From assembly GCF_009712475.1 (NCBI RefSeq), contig NZ_VCJO01000005.1, forward strand, positions 124,001 to 188,000: 64,000 nt of DNA, given 5' to 3'. Origin of the DNA: Micromonospora sp. CP22 (GTDB lineage: Bacteria; Actinomycetota; Actinomycetes; Mycobacteriales; Micromonosporaceae). The position numbers and the translations under genes are program-made. Positions 23,905-32,815 of this stretch are shown here, in pieces; position 1 is the stretch's first letter; every line of letters begins with the position of its first letter. The notes under the pieces are model-generated. The model did no database searches, was not told the origin of the DNA, and was given only the letters and a program-made list of their open reading frames with translations.

Positions 23905-24467
23905 GGCTGGTCCTGGTGAGCCGCGCCGGCGCTGATCCGCCAGCGGCCGTCGGGATAGCGGGTGGCGGTGGCGGTGGCCAGGTGACGGGAGCCACGGGTG
24001 CCCGGTACGACCTTGTCGTCGGCGACGTAGACCAGCCGGTAGTTGCTGGCGTCGACGCAGTCCTGGATCTCCACAGTGGGGGGATCGGCGTCCAGGTCCA
24101 TCGAGACGACTGTGGGACCTTCCGAGCGCAACGTGCCGGCAGCGACCGCGCCGTGCTGGCGGGCCTGCCGCAGGTTGAACCGGACGTTGGTCAGCAGCGG
24201 GTCGGCGAGGAACCGGGCCAGTTGCGGCTCCTGCGGGTCACTGCGGCGGCTTGCCGCGCGGGAGGCGGCGAGATAGCCGGAGTAGGCCGCCAGCGCCGCC
24301 TTCTCCGCAGCCGCCTGCTCGGCGGCGCGCTCGGCACCGGCAGGCGTGTTCCGTTCGGGTGTCGCGGCGGTGGACGTCGTCTGGGTGCCGCCGCAGGCGG
24401 TGCTGGTGCCGACCGTGGCCACCGCGATCAGGCTGGCCGTCCAGCGGCTCACTTGCCGTGCTCGCAC
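23898..24467 (-). CDS. lipoprotein of unknown function, first gene of Tad unit
   Basis: 189 residues with a lipoprotein signal ending in the lipobox GTSTAC (Cys near residue 25). A helical Ala/Glu-rich segment follows, with AERAAEQAAAEKAALAAYSGYL, then a compact domain containing YRLVYVADDKVVPGTRGSRHL and a terminal Cys. The domain resembles small NTF2-like proteins, but this is not certain. It is transcribed first in the minus-strand Tad gene series and overlaps the next gene. A palindrome lies some 190 nt upstream of its start. Anchoring of a Tad-associated factor on the outer face of the membrane is a reasonable inference. Confidence 0.7.
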   Translation of the reverse strand: MRARQVSRWTASLIAVATVGTSTACGGTQTTSTAATPERNTPAGAERAAEQAAAEKAALAAYSGYLAASRAASRRSDPQEPQLARFLADPLLTNVRFNLRQARQHGAVAAGTLRSEGPTVVSMDLDADPPTVEIQDCVDASNYRLVYVADDKVVPGTRGSRHLATATATRYPDGRWRISAGAAHQDQPC

Positions 24468-25043
24468 CTCGTGCCCTCCTCGGTGCCGACCGGCGGACGC
24501 TTTCGCCGGGCGTGCGGCAGCGCGACCGGAAGGATCACTCCGGTCTGTCCCCCGTACGCAGCCGCATTGACTTTTGTGGATCTCCTATGAATGCACTGGC
24601 CTGGCTGCTTGTCGGTAGTGGACGTGGGTTGTGTCACATCCAAGGGGCGAGCATAGGCTGACGTCAGCCGATGCAACAGAGGCAATTCATGTGAACACTC
24701 TTAGTGATGATCGGTGGTGGCGCGGCGTGGTTTCCGGAAGGTTGCCGGCGTTTGTCGGCTCGATGTGTGGGGCGGGCCGGTGGGGTCGGCGGGGTGGTCG
24801 ATCCCGCCCTCGATCGGGCTCACAGCCGACCGGTCGCAATGGGGTGGGAAATGGCAATCGGTCCGATCCGTCCCCGGCAATAACGGTGCCAATTGGGCGT
24901 CAATTGCATCCCGTGGGAATTGCATCTTCCGGTGTCGATCATGCTCGTCGACCCTCGAACGGCGCCCCGACAAGGCCCGCTGACCGGTCGGTTCGCCACC
25001 CGAACCGACCGGTCACACTACCCTCCGTGAGGGGGTGGATGGC
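24468..25043. other. divergent intergenic region between Tad unit and prepilin peptidase
   Basis: No credible gene is seen in these 576 bases. The stretch is less GC-rich than its neighbours and holds a perfect palindrome at 24656-24669 and a direct repeat AATTGCATC (24902-24910 and 24918-24926, 16 bp apart). It must contain the promoters for the minus-strand Tad genes and the plus-strand peptidase. Confidence 0.6.
24656..24669. promoter_or_regulatory. perfect palindrome GGCTGACGTCAGCC
   Basis: A 14-bp perfect palindrome, 189 nt upstream of the first Tad-unit gene, in a region that must carry its promoter. Candidate operator for a dimeric regulator; no binding protein is identified. Confidence 0.4.
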
Positions 25044-25850
25044 GTGACCCGGCGACCCGCCGCACCGGCACCGCCGGACCGGACCGTCGCGTCGACCGTT
25101 TCTCCGCCGAGGCGCGCCCCCCGACCGTGGCCGCACGCCGCAGCCGTGCTCGCGATCACCCCACTGCTGCGGTACGCCGTCGCCCGACACGCCGTACCCC
25201 CGGGAACCGATCGCCGGGTCGGCTGCGACGCCTGCGGCGCGCCGATCAGCCCCAGCCGTCCCTGGCCGGCGCTCGGCCCCACCGCCCGCTGCGGGGGCTG
25301 CGGTGCACGGGTCGGTGCCGCGCCGGTCGTCGTCGAACTGACCGCCCTGGCCACGGTGACCGCGCTGCTGCTGGCCCGCCCACCCGTCGTCGAACTGGCC
25401 GCCGCCACATGGTGGCTGGCCTTCGCGGTGCCGTTGGTCTTCATCGACCTCGCGGTCCACCGGCTGCCGGACCGGCTCACCCTGCCGGCCGCCGCCGGTA
25501 CCTGGCTGCTGCTCGGGCTGGCCGCGCTGACCGGTGCCGGGGCCGCCCCGTGGCTGCGCGCCATCGCCGCCGGGCTCGGGTTGGCGCTCTTCTTCGGAAC
25601 CACCACCCTGTTGCTCGGCAACCGGGGCTTCGGCATCGGCGACGCCAAGCTGGCACTGAGCGCGGGCGCGCTCCTGGGCTGGTACGGCTGGAGCGTGCCG
25701 GTGCTCGGGCTGCTCCTCGCGCTGACCCTGTCCGGGCTGGTCGCCCTGGCCCTGCTGGTCAGCCGACGGGCCCACTGGTCGAGCCACCTGCCGTTCGGGC
25801 CCTACCTGGTCCTCGGCGGGCTCGGCGCGTTACTGCTGGTGTGGTGGTGA
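25044..25850 (+). CDS. prepilin peptidase (A24, TadV/CpaA-type with Cys pairs)
   Basis: Cuts prepilin signal sequences, here likely those of the Flp- and TadE-like proteins. GTG 25044 is chosen because GAGGGGG at 25029-25035 sits at the right spacing; the GTG at 25035 is less well placed. The N-terminus has a membrane helix, then two CxxC pairs (CDACGAP and CGGCGA) of the zinc-type loop found in full-length A24 peptidases. Catalytic aspartates lie in FIDLAVHRLPDRLT and FGIGDAKLAL. Six or more membrane helices follow from hydrophobicity. It faces away from the Tad pilus operon but fits it functionally. The Cys loop is present although Tad peptidases often lack it. Confidence 0.92.
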   Translation: MTRRPAAPAPPDRTVASTVSPPRRAPRPWPHAAAVLAITPLLRYAVARHAVPPGTDRRVGCDACGAPISPSRPWPALGPTARCGGCGARVGAAPVVVELTALATVTALLLARPPVVELAAATWWLAFAVPLVFIDLAVHRLPDRLTLPAAAGTWLLLGLAALTGAGAAPWLRAIAAGLGLALFFGTTTLLLGNRGFGIGDAKLALSAGALLGWYGWSVPVLGLLLALTLSGLVALALLVSRRAHWSSHLPFGPYLVLGGLGALLLVWW

Positions 25851-25926
25851 GCCGCTGCTGGTGTGGCGAGCCAGCCGCTGGGGAACTGTCAGCCCTGCAG
25901 GACCAACGGAAACGCCTGGAGGCGCT

Positions 25927-28314
25927 GTGCAGCCCAACACCGACCCGTCGCCCCCGGAGGCCGACGAGCCGCAGCCCGACGAGCGGTGGCGGATCCGACG
26001 TACCCGGGACGACCTGGACCGGCTCGGTGAGACCGAGTCGGTCTTCGCATTGAGCAACGGCTGGCTGGGTTGGCGCGGCACCCTCGACGAAGGCGATCCG
26101 GTCGACATGCCGGGCAGCTACCTCAGTGGGCTGCACGAATGCCGACAGCTGAACTACCCCGAGGACGGGTACGCCTTCCCGCAGCTCAGTGACACCGCGA
26201 TCAGCGCGCCGAACGCCACACTGATCCGGCTCTGGGTCGGTGACGAGCCGCTGGACCTGCGCACCGGCACGGTGCTCGCCCACGAGCAGGTGCTGGACCT
26301 GCGCGCCGGAGTGATCGAACGGCACACCGAATGGATCTCGCCGGCCGGTGACGGGGTGCGGGTACGCAGCCGGCGGCTGGTGTCGCTGCGCCGCCGCCGG
26401 GTCGCCGCCGTCGACTGGACGGTGGAGCCCCTGGACGGGCCGGTCGACGTCCGGATCTGCGCGGACCTGCTGGCCAACGAACGGATCCCGGAACGCGGCG
26501 ACGACCCTCGGGCCGCCTCGCTGATCCAGGAGCCGCTGACCGCCGAACTGCACCGTGCCGACGACTCCGACGCGCTGCTGGTGCACCGTACCCAACGCAG
26601 CGGGCAGCGGGTCGCCGTCGCGGTCGCGCACCGGACGGCCCTGCCGGAGCACGTCGCCACCGGGGTGGACGCCACCGCAGACCGGATCCGGCTCACCCTC
26701 ACCGGGGCGCTGCGCCCCGGTGAGCGGGCCCGACTGACCAAGTTCGCGGCGTACGAGTGGAGGCCGGTCGCGGACTCCTCGGTCGAGGAACTGGCCGACC
26801 AGGTGTCCGGCGACGCGGACGCCGCGCGTACCGACGGCTTGGACGCCCTGCTCGCCGAACAGCGGGCCGCGTTCGACGGCGCCTGGCGCACCGCCGACGT
26901 GGTGCTCGACGGCGCTGAGGAGTTGCAGCTGGCCACCCGGTTCGCGATGTTCCACCTGATCCAGGCCGGGCGTTCGGACAGCGACCGGGCCATCCCCGCC
27001 AAAGGGCTGACCGGCAACGGCTACGACGGGCACGTCCTCTGGGACACCGAGGGGTATGTGCTGCCGGTGCTGACCTACGTGGCGCCGGACGTGGCCCGGT
27101 CGGCGCTGCGGTGGCGGCACGCGCACCTGCCGCAGGCGTTCGACCGTGCGGCGGAGCTGCGGCTCACCGGTGCCACCTTCCCCTGGCGGACCATCGGCGG
27201 CAGGGAGTGCTCCGGCTACTGGCCGGCCGGCACCGCCGGGCTGCACGTCAACGCCGACATCGCCGACGCGGTCCTGCGCTACGTCGCGGCCACCGGCGAC
27301 GAGGACTTCCTGGTCGGTGCCGGGCTGGACCTGCTGGTGGCCACCGCCCGGCTGTGGCACGGCTTCGGGCACTTCACCGACGACGGCAGCTTCCACATCG
27401 TCGGGGTGACCGGTCCGGACGAGTACACGGCGCTGGTCGACGACAACCTGTTCACCAACCTGATGGCACGACGGAACCTGCGCGGCGCGGCCGACGCCGT
27501 GCAGCGGCACCCGGAGGCAGCCGGTCGGCTGGGCGTGGATCCGGCCGAGGTGGCCGGTTGGCGGGCCGCCGCCGAGGCGATGACCATCCCGTACGACTCG
27601 AAGCGCGGGGTGCACCAGCAGGCCGCCGGATTCACCGACCTGCCGGAATGGGACTTCGCCAACACCAGCGACGACGACTACCCGCTGCTGCTGCACTTCC
27701 CCTATCTGGAGCTGTACCGGCACCAGGTGGTCAAGCAGGCCGATCTGGTGCTGGCGATGCTGCGCTGCCCAGGCGAGTTCACCGCCGAGGAGAAGGCCGC
27801 CAACTTCGCCTACTACGAGGCGCGGACGGTCCGGGACTCGTCGCTGTCCGCCGCCCCGCAGGGGGTGCTCGCCGCCGAACTGGGCCACCTCGACCTGGCG
27901 TACGACCTGTTCGCCGAGTCGGTGCTCCAGGACCTGAAGGATCTCGGCGACAAGACGGGCGACGGGCTGCACCTGGCCTCCCTGGGCGGGGCCTGGCTGA
28001 CGCTGGTGCAGGGCTTCGGCGGGTTGCGTGACGACCGGGAACTGCTGTCGTTCGACCCACGGCTGCCCGACCGGATCGACCGCCTCGCGTTCAGCCTGCT
28101 TTGGCACGGTCACCGGCTGCACGTCACGTTGACCGCCGAGGAGGCCCGGTACGCGCTGCCGGACGCCGACGCGGACACCGCGATCGAGCTGTGGCACCAC
28201 GGTGAGCGCCTGCGGGTGACCGCCGGGCAACCGACGGTCCGTCCCATGCCCGCGCTACCCGACTTCGGTCCCGAACCGCCGTCGCCGCCCGGTCGCCGCC
28301 CCGCCCACCGCTGA
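25927..28314 (+). CDS. glycoside hydrolase family 65 phosphorylase (kojibiose/trehalose type)
   Basis: 795 residues from GTG 25927 with TGGAGG just upstream; earlier in-frame codons do not look coding. The GH65 layout is clear: N-terminal beta-sandwich (SNGWLGWRG, YLSGLHE), then the alpha/alpha barrel with GLTGNGYDGHVLWDTEGYVLP. GVTGPDEYTALVDDN carries the general acid Glu, followed by the C-terminal jelly-roll. Phosphorolysis of an alpha-glucosyl disaccharide (trehalose, kojibiose or maltose) to beta-glucose-1-phosphate is expected. The usual beta-phosphoglucomutase partner is not adjacent. Substrate specificity cannot be set from sequence alone. Confidence 0.9.
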   Translation: MQPNTDPSPPEADEPQPDERWRIRRTRDDLDRLGETESVFALSNGWLGWRGTLDEGDPVDMPGSYLSGLHECRQLNYPEDGYAFPQLSDTAISAPNATLIRLWVGDEPLDLRTGTVLAHEQVLDLRAGVIERHTEWISPAGDGVRVRSRRLVSLRRRRVAAVDWTVEPLDGPVDVRICADLLANERIPERGDDPRAASLIQEPLTAELHRADDSDALLVHRTQRSGQRVAVAVAHRTALPEHVATGVDATADRIRLTLTGALRPGERARLTKFAAYEWRPVADSSVEELADQVSGDADAARTDGLDALLAEQRAAFDGAWRTADVVLDGAEELQLATRFAMFHLIQAGRSDSDRAIPAKGLTGNGYDGHVLWDTEGYVLPVLTYVAPDVARSALRWRHAHLPQAFDRAAELRLTGATFPWRTIGGRECSGYWPAGTAGLHVNADIADAVLRYVAATGDEDFLVGAGLDLLVATARLWHGFGHFTDDGSFHIVGVTGPDEYTALVDDNLFTNLMARRNLRGAADAVQRHPEAAGRLGVDPAEVAGWRAAAEAMTIPYDSKRGVHQQAAGFTDLPEWDFANTSDDDYPLLLHFPYLELYRHQVVKQADLVLAMLRCPGEFTAEEKAANFAYYEARTVRDSSLSAAPQGVLAAELGHLDLAYDLFAESVLQDLKDLGDKTGDGLHLASLGGAWLTLVQGFGGLRDDRELLSFDPRLPDRIDRLAFSLLWHGHRLHVTLTAEEARYALPDADADTAIELWHHGERLRVTAGQPTVRPMPALPDFGPEPPSPPGRRPAHR

Positions 28315-28333
28315 CCCCGGCACGCCGCCGGGC

Positions 28334-28990
28334 TCACCGGTTCCGAACGCCAAAGATGATCAGGTAACCGAGGATCCAGAACTCGCCCACGGTCGCGGGG
28401 ATCACCAGCAGGTCGGCGGCGGCTCCAGCACCGGGGGCGAGGTAGTTGACGAACGTCATGAGCACGTAGCCCACCCCACCGGCGACGAGGATCCAGCCGA
28501 GCGGGCGGGGTAGCCAGCCCGAACGCAGCACGCACCAGCCCATCGGCACCAGCCAGAGGCCGAAGAAGATCCCGCCGACTCCCCACAGGTTCTCGCTGAC
28601 GAGATACAGCAATTGGACGGTGCCGGCGGCGTCGCCGGTCCCGTCGGTGGCCACCCCGACGGCGGTCGCGAGCAGGGCGGCGCTGCCGAGGATCGCGACG
28701 GCGTTGACGATGCCGAAGGCGGCGATACTTCCGGCGGCGGTGCTGTCGACGGTACGGAACAGCCGGTAGAACCAGACGGCGGCGAGTGACTGGGTGAGCA
28801 CGACGAGCAGTTCGAGGGCCACCCCCGCCCGCGCCAACGACTCGTTGGCGACCAGGTTGGCGAGGGTCGCGTCGGCGTCACCGGCGTCGAAGATCATCGG
28901 GCGGATGGTGAGGAACCCCAGCATGCCGGCGACACCGAGGCCGAGGTAGAACAGTCCGGTCGTACGGGCGGTGCGAATCAGCGGATGCAT
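28334..28990 (-). CDS. DUF4386-type membrane protein
   Basis: 218 residues with six predicted membrane helices (near residues 10-32, 55-75, 88-108, 125-145, 155-175 and 188-210) and the family phrases GLFYLGLGVAGMLG and LVVLTQSLAAVWFYRLFR. It belongs to the DUF4386 group, whose function is unknown. GAAGGAG lies upstream of the start. It is transcribed away from a TetR gene across a short gap with a repeated operator-like motif, so that repressor probably controls it. Confidence 0.85.
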   Translation of the reverse strand: MHPLIRTARTTGLFYLGLGVAGMLGFLTIRPMIFDAGDADATLANLVANESLARAGVALELLVVLTQSLAAVWFYRLFRTVDSTAAGSIAAFGIVNAVAILGSAALLATAVGVATDGTGDAAGTVQLLYLVSENLWGVGGIFFGLWLVPMGWCVLRSGWLPRPLGWILVAGGVGYVLMTFVNYLAPGAGAAADLLVIPATVGEFWILGYLIIFGVRNR

Positions 28991-29039
28991 GGTGGCTCCT
29001 TCGGTTGCGGCAGTTCCCGGGGCGGACCGGGCAGACGAG

Positions 29040-29076
29040 CCTTACGTCGTAAGGCCAACCGTACGTTGTAAGGTCA
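29040..29076. promoter_or_regulatory. repeated operator-like motif in a TetR divergent promoter
   Basis: ACGTCGTAAGG (29044-29054) and ACGTTGTAAGG (29063-29073) are nearly identical, one 19-bp period apart. The first is part of an inverted repeat CCTTACGTCGTAAGG. They sit between the divergent DUF4386 and TetR genes, the usual place of a TetR self-regulating operator. Confidence 0.6.
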
Positions 29077-29094
29077 AGGAGAGGTGGGGGTCAC

Positions 29095-29793
29095 GTGGCA
29101 GCGAGGAAGCGGCGGGAGCCGCTGAGCCGTGACCGGGCCCTGGCCGCCGCGACAGCGCTGGTGGACGCGGAGGGGATGGCGGCGCTGACGATGCGTCGGC
29201 TCGCCGCCGATCTAGGCGTCGAGGCGATGTCGCTCTACCACCATCTGCCCGGCAAGGAAGGGCTGCTGGACGGCCTCGTCGACGCCGTCATCGCCGAGAT
29301 CACCGCAGCCGCCGACCAGGCCGAGACGGACGCGGCCGGCGGAGACTGGCGTACCCGGCTCCGACTGCGTTTCCTCGCCGCACGTACGGTCATGCTGCGG
29401 CACCCGTGGGCACCCGCACTGCTCAGCTCCCGCCCGACCATTCCCCCCGGGGTCTACGGCTACTACGAGGGCATCCTCGCCACCCTGGTCGACGGCGGCT
29501 TCTCGTACCGGATCGCCCACCGGGCGCTGCACGCGTTCGGCAGCCTGGCACTCGGCTTCGCCCAGGAGGTCCTCAAGCCCGCCACCGGCGAGGAGGCCGA
29601 CGCCGCAGAGGCGGAACTGGCCGTGCTGGCCGAGCAGCTGCCCCACCTCGGCGCGATGGTCGCCGCCGAGATGCACGCCGCCACCGACCCCACCCTGGGC
29701 TGGTGTGACAGTCAGACCGAGTTCGAGTTCACCCTCGACCTGCTCTTCGACGGACTGGAACAGGCGCGCTGCCGATCCGCCGCGGATGAATGA
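29095..29793 (+). CDS. TetR/AcrR-family repressor with TetR_C domain
   Basis: 232 residues. N-terminal HTH LAADLGVEAMSLYHHLPGKEGLLDGLVDAV (residues about 40-70) is typical of the TetR branch with a tetracycline-repressor-type C-terminal domain. The remainder is helical. GTG 29095 follows GGAGAGG. It likely represses itself and the divergent DUF4386 membrane gene through the repeat motifs between them. The inducer is unknown. Confidence 0.9.
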   Translation: MAARKRREPLSRDRALAAATALVDAEGMAALTMRRLAADLGVEAMSLYHHLPGKEGLLDGLVDAVIAEITAAADQAETDAAGGDWRTRLRLRFLAARTVMLRHPWAPALLSSRPTIPPGVYGYYEGILATLVDGGFSYRIAHRALHAFGSLALGFAQEVLKPATGEEADAAEAELAVLAEQLPHLGAMVAAEMHAATDPTLGWCDSQTEFEFTLDLLFDGLEQARCRSAADE

Positions 29794-29860
29794 CGGCCCG
29801 CCGCGCGTGGTGCCGGGCCGCACGGATGGCGGCGGCTCACGGCGGCGGCCGGTGGTCGGA

Positions 29861-30442
29861 TCAGCATCCGTTGCGGGCGTCGAGCAGCGTGGTGGGGGTG
29901 ATCCTGACGTGCCGTACGCGGGCATCGAATCCGTCGCCCATCGGCGACTGCACGCTGAAGCCGACCCGGTGGCTGGCTATCGGCCCGAGCGTGAACAGCC
30001 GGGCCAACTTCCAACGCGCGCCGTCGTCGGAGTGGTGGAACGCGTACACCACCCCCATGCGGGAGATCCGCAGCCACGAGCGCCCCGGACACGCCACGGC
30101 GACCCCGTTGGCGTCGTCGGACACCCCACGGGTCACCACCGTGACGATCGTGTCCGTACCGGCCGGTGATCGTTCCATGGCCAGCTTCGCCCAGCTCGTC
30201 GCTCCACCATGGACGAACAGCGCAACCGCGTCGTAGGTTTCCGTCAGCGTGGCCTCGACCAGGGCGCTGAGCTGGAAATCGCCGACGCATCGAGTCAGCG
30301 CGAGTGGCGCTGACCCGGTCGGTTCGCCGCCGGCCGGGTCGGCGAACCAGTCCGTACGGGCCGGTGCGCTGAGCAGACCGCTGTCAGGAGATCCGACGCG
30401 ATTACCGTTGACGTCCTGCCAGTCGAGCGACTCCATCGACAT
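29861..30442 (-). CDS. DUF1349-type concanavalin-like protein
   Basis: 193 residues from the methionine at 30442 (MSMESLDW); an upstream in-frame methionine exists but lacks support. The fold text GDFQLSALVEATLTETYDAVALFV and WLRISRMGVVYAFHHSDDGARWKLAR matches DUF1349 proteins, a jelly-roll family described as regulation-of-enolase-1-like and related to carbohydrate-binding folds. It has no signal peptide, so it is cytoplasmic. The gene is alone and its function unknown. Confidence 0.8.
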   Translation of the reverse strand: MSMESLDWQDVNGNRVGSPDSGLLSAPARTDWFADPAGGEPTGSAPLALTRCVGDFQLSALVEATLTETYDAVALFVHGGATSWAKLAMERSPAGTDTIVTVVTRGVSDDANGVAVACPGRSWLRISRMGVVYAFHHSDDGARWKLARLFTLGPIASHRVGFSVQSPMGDGFDARVRHVRITPTTLLDARNGC

Positions 30443-30539
30443 GCCGGCAAGGGTGCCGTGCGGGCTTGGCCCGGACAACCCGCCCCGATCGATCTGACCA
30501 GCTCAGCCGGGTGTGGAAGCGCTTTCACTCAGGACGTTG

Positions 30540-31625
30540 TCAGTCGGTGTCGGTGGCCGCGAGTACCGCCAGACGCCGCCGGTCCGGTGTCACGACCGCC
30601 AGGCCGATATCCCAGGCGACTCTGTCGAACCACGGGGTGGAGAGGGCGAACGAGTACCAGGAGCAGCGGTTCGCGATGGCCTCGACGTCACCGGCTGGTG
30701 CGTCGTGCGGGGCACCGACCAGTGCCGCGACCGACCGCCAGGCGAGCAGCCTTCCGTACGCGCCGAACTCGCCGCTGTTGTAGGCCCCACCGGTGGAGGC
30801 TGCGGAGAACAACTGCCGCCACGCCTGGGAGGCGGAGCAGACCTTGAGTCCGGTCGTCATGCCCTGGGCGCATTGCAGACCGACGCGGACCAGCGCGTCC
30901 CCGACCGCCGCTGCCGGGAGGTCGTCGTCGAAGGCGAACGTTCGCGCCTCGATGTGACCGTTGGACTCCTCGGCCCAGTTGTCCACGGCGGCGGCGAGCG
31001 AGGCCGCCTCGTCGGGAGTGGTCGTCTCCTGCCAGTGGGGTACGGGTCCGTGTCCGCGCACCGCCTCGGCCGCGATGACCGGCAACTCCTGGCTGCTTCC
31101 GTGGAGGTGGTAGTCGGGCAGGACGGGGCGTCCTTCGATCGGAGTCAACGACAGCGGCAGCCAGCCGAGCGGGTGGTAGCGCCAGTGCGAGGAGGTCGCC
31201 CACCGGTGGCGAACTTCGGCACCACGCAGCACCAACTCCTGGAGCACGCAGGCCCGCAGCTCCTCCGACCGGCCCGCGTCGAACACGACGCCCAGGTCAG
31301 CCGGGCTATGGGCCGAAGCGAGCAGGGACGCGGCGTAGCGGGTCGTGTGGCGGTCCTGCACGACGGAAACCAACCGGGCCGCCTGGTCGACGACACCCGG
31401 CGTGAGCGTCAACAGCCGCAGCACCGAATCGAAGACGCTGCGGTACTGCCACGGTGAGACGGCTTGCCCTGCGTACCTTCGCCACAACGCGATGCCGAGA
31501 TCCGCGACGAAGCGCGCATCGCCGGCACCGAGACGCCGCTCGGCGAGTTCGTGGACCCTCGTCACATCGTGCAACTCGGTGACCGTGGCCGCGATATCCC
31601 GAGGGTCCTCATCCACGTCGGGCAC
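30540..31625 (-). CDS. hypothetical protein, DUF6183-like
   Basis: About 361 residues. The start is uncertain: GTG 31625 lies just after the upstream stop, and an ATG at 31658 is also open. The body is alpha-helical with the phrases RLGAGDARFVADLGIALWRR, AARLVSVVQDRHTTRYAASLL and FALSTPWFDRVAWDIGLAVV. These recall the actinobacterial DUF6183 group, whose role is unknown. It is next to, and nearly overlaps, a saccharopine-dehydrogenase-like gene in the same orientation, so the two could be co-transcribed. Family placement is from memory, not a search. Confidence 0.65.
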   Translation of the reverse strand: MPDVDEDPRDIAATVTELHDVTRVHELAERRLGAGDARFVADLGIALWRRYAGQAVSPWQYRSVFDSVLRLLTLTPGVVDQAARLVSVVQDRHTTRYAASLLASAHSPADLGVVFDAGRSEELRACVLQELVLRGAEVRHRWATSSHWRYHPLGWLPLSLTPIEGRPVLPDYHLHGSSQELPVIAAEAVRGHGPVPHWQETTTPDEAASLAAAVDNWAEESNGHIEARTFAFDDDLPAAAVGDALVRVGLQCAQGMTTGLKVCSASQAWRQLFSAASTGGAYNSGEFGAYGRLLAWRSVAALVGAPHDAPAGDVEAIANRCSWYSFALSTPWFDRVAWDIGLAVVTPDRRRLAVLAATDTD

Positions 31626-31626
31626 T

Positions 31627-32712
31627 CTAACCAGCGTGCGCCCCTGGCCGACCGTCATCGGAGAGGCAGGCCGTGCGGGTGTCCGCCGGTCCGTGCAGCG
31701 TGAGGTGCGCGGACAGGGCGTCGAGGAAGTCGCGGGCGTCGAAGGCCGCACCGGCGGAGACGACACCGGTCGCCCGGGTCCGTCCGGTGAGGACGCGGTC
31801 GACGGCCTCCACCGCGAGCGGCGCGCTGGTGGCGTAGATGTCCTGGCCGGTCGCGGTCACGCGGCGTTTCGCGTCGCCTGAGCGGACGAGAACGTCGACG
31901 ACGAACGTCTGCGCGGAGCGGCCGCGCTCGTCGACCCCGGTCAGCGCCGTGGGATCGGCGGAGAGCAGGTCCGAGGCGGCTTTGGCGGCCATGTAGGTAC
32001 GCACCTCCGGCACCGCCAAATGGCTGGGGACGGTGACGACGTCGGCCATGGTGAACTCGCCGATGACGCGCTGCGGGCCGAGCGGCGTAGGGAAGGGCCA
32101 CTCCAGGGTCGGCAGCGGGTCGTCGTGGTACTGCAACCGACCGCCGGTGAAACGGACCCGGCGGCCACCGCGCCGCCGCGCCGAGACGGCGCCCGCGGCG
32201 AGCGTGCCCTCGGTCGGGTGCCAACTGCTCAGCCCGTAGGCGACGTGCACCTCATCCGCAGTGGTCCAGTCGCCCATCGCGGCGGTGACCAGCAGGTCGC
32301 CGAGACCGCCGTAGAAGGCCATCGCCGGGACGACCACCGTGCCGGCGGCGCGGGCGCGTGCGGCGAAGTGCGCGAACGTGTCGACGTTCGCCTCGATCTC
32401 GGCCGCCACGTCGACGTACGGAATGCCGGCGCGCAGCGCGGCCTCGATCACCGGGCCGGCGGTCAAGGCGAACGGTCCGGCGGTGTTGATCAACGCGACG
32501 GCGCCCTCCAGTGCCCGGTCGAGCGAGGCCGGATCGTCGACCGACGCCTGCCGCGTCTCAAGATCCGGCTGGTCCCGCGCCAGCGCCCGCAACTTGTCCC
32601 GGTCGCGTCCGAGCAGCAGCGGTACGTGCCCGCGCCGCCGGAGTTCGGCGACCACGAACCGCCCGGTGTGTCCGTACGCCCCGTAGACCGCGATGCTTCC
32701 AACCGCCACCAT
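31627..32712 (-). CDS. saccharopine dehydrogenase-like NAD(P)-binding protein
   Basis: 361 residues from ATG 32712 (MVAVGSIAVYGAYGHTGRFVV). An earlier in-frame start would add 50 residues of poor composition. The N-terminal Rossmann motif GAYGHTG and the long central domain (YVDVAAEIEANVDTFAHFAAR, FYGGLGDLLVTAAMGDW) fit the saccharopine dehydrogenase NADP-binding family used by many actinobacterial trans-acting enoyl reductase or short-chain-like proteins. A real saccharopine role is unlikely. It diverges from an AraC/GlxA-type regulator, suggesting regulation by it. Confidence 0.8.
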   Translation of the reverse strand: MVAVGSIAVYGAYGHTGRFVVAELRRRGHVPLLLGRDRDKLRALARDQPDLETRQASVDDPASLDRALEGAVALINTAGPFALTAGPVIEAALRAGIPYVDVAAEIEANVDTFAHFAARARAAGTVVVPAMAFYGGLGDLLVTAAMGDWTTADEVHVAYGLSSWHPTEGTLAAGAVSARRRGGRRVRFTGGRLQYHDDPLPTLEWPFPTPLGPQRVIGEFTMADVVTVPSHLAVPEVRTYMAAKAASDLLSADPTALTGVDERGRSAQTFVVDVLVRSGDAKRRVTATGQDIYATSAPLAVEAVDRVLTGRTRATGVVSAGAAFDARDFLDALSAHLTLHGPADTRTACLSDDGRPGAHAG

Positions 32713-32815
32713 GTCCTGCTCCCGCACGCCGAAGTGTTCCCGTTGCTGAAGATCCTCTTCGGTACGGCGTACCCCTGCCAGTGTCCGGAACGACGCGACC
32801 CGCACAATTTCCGAC

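Noticed and set aside
24631-25047. 138-residue open frame in the Tad promoter gap
   Set aside because: Random composition rich in Arg/Gly/Pro, no ribosome-binding site, and it overlaps the peptidase start. Not a gene.
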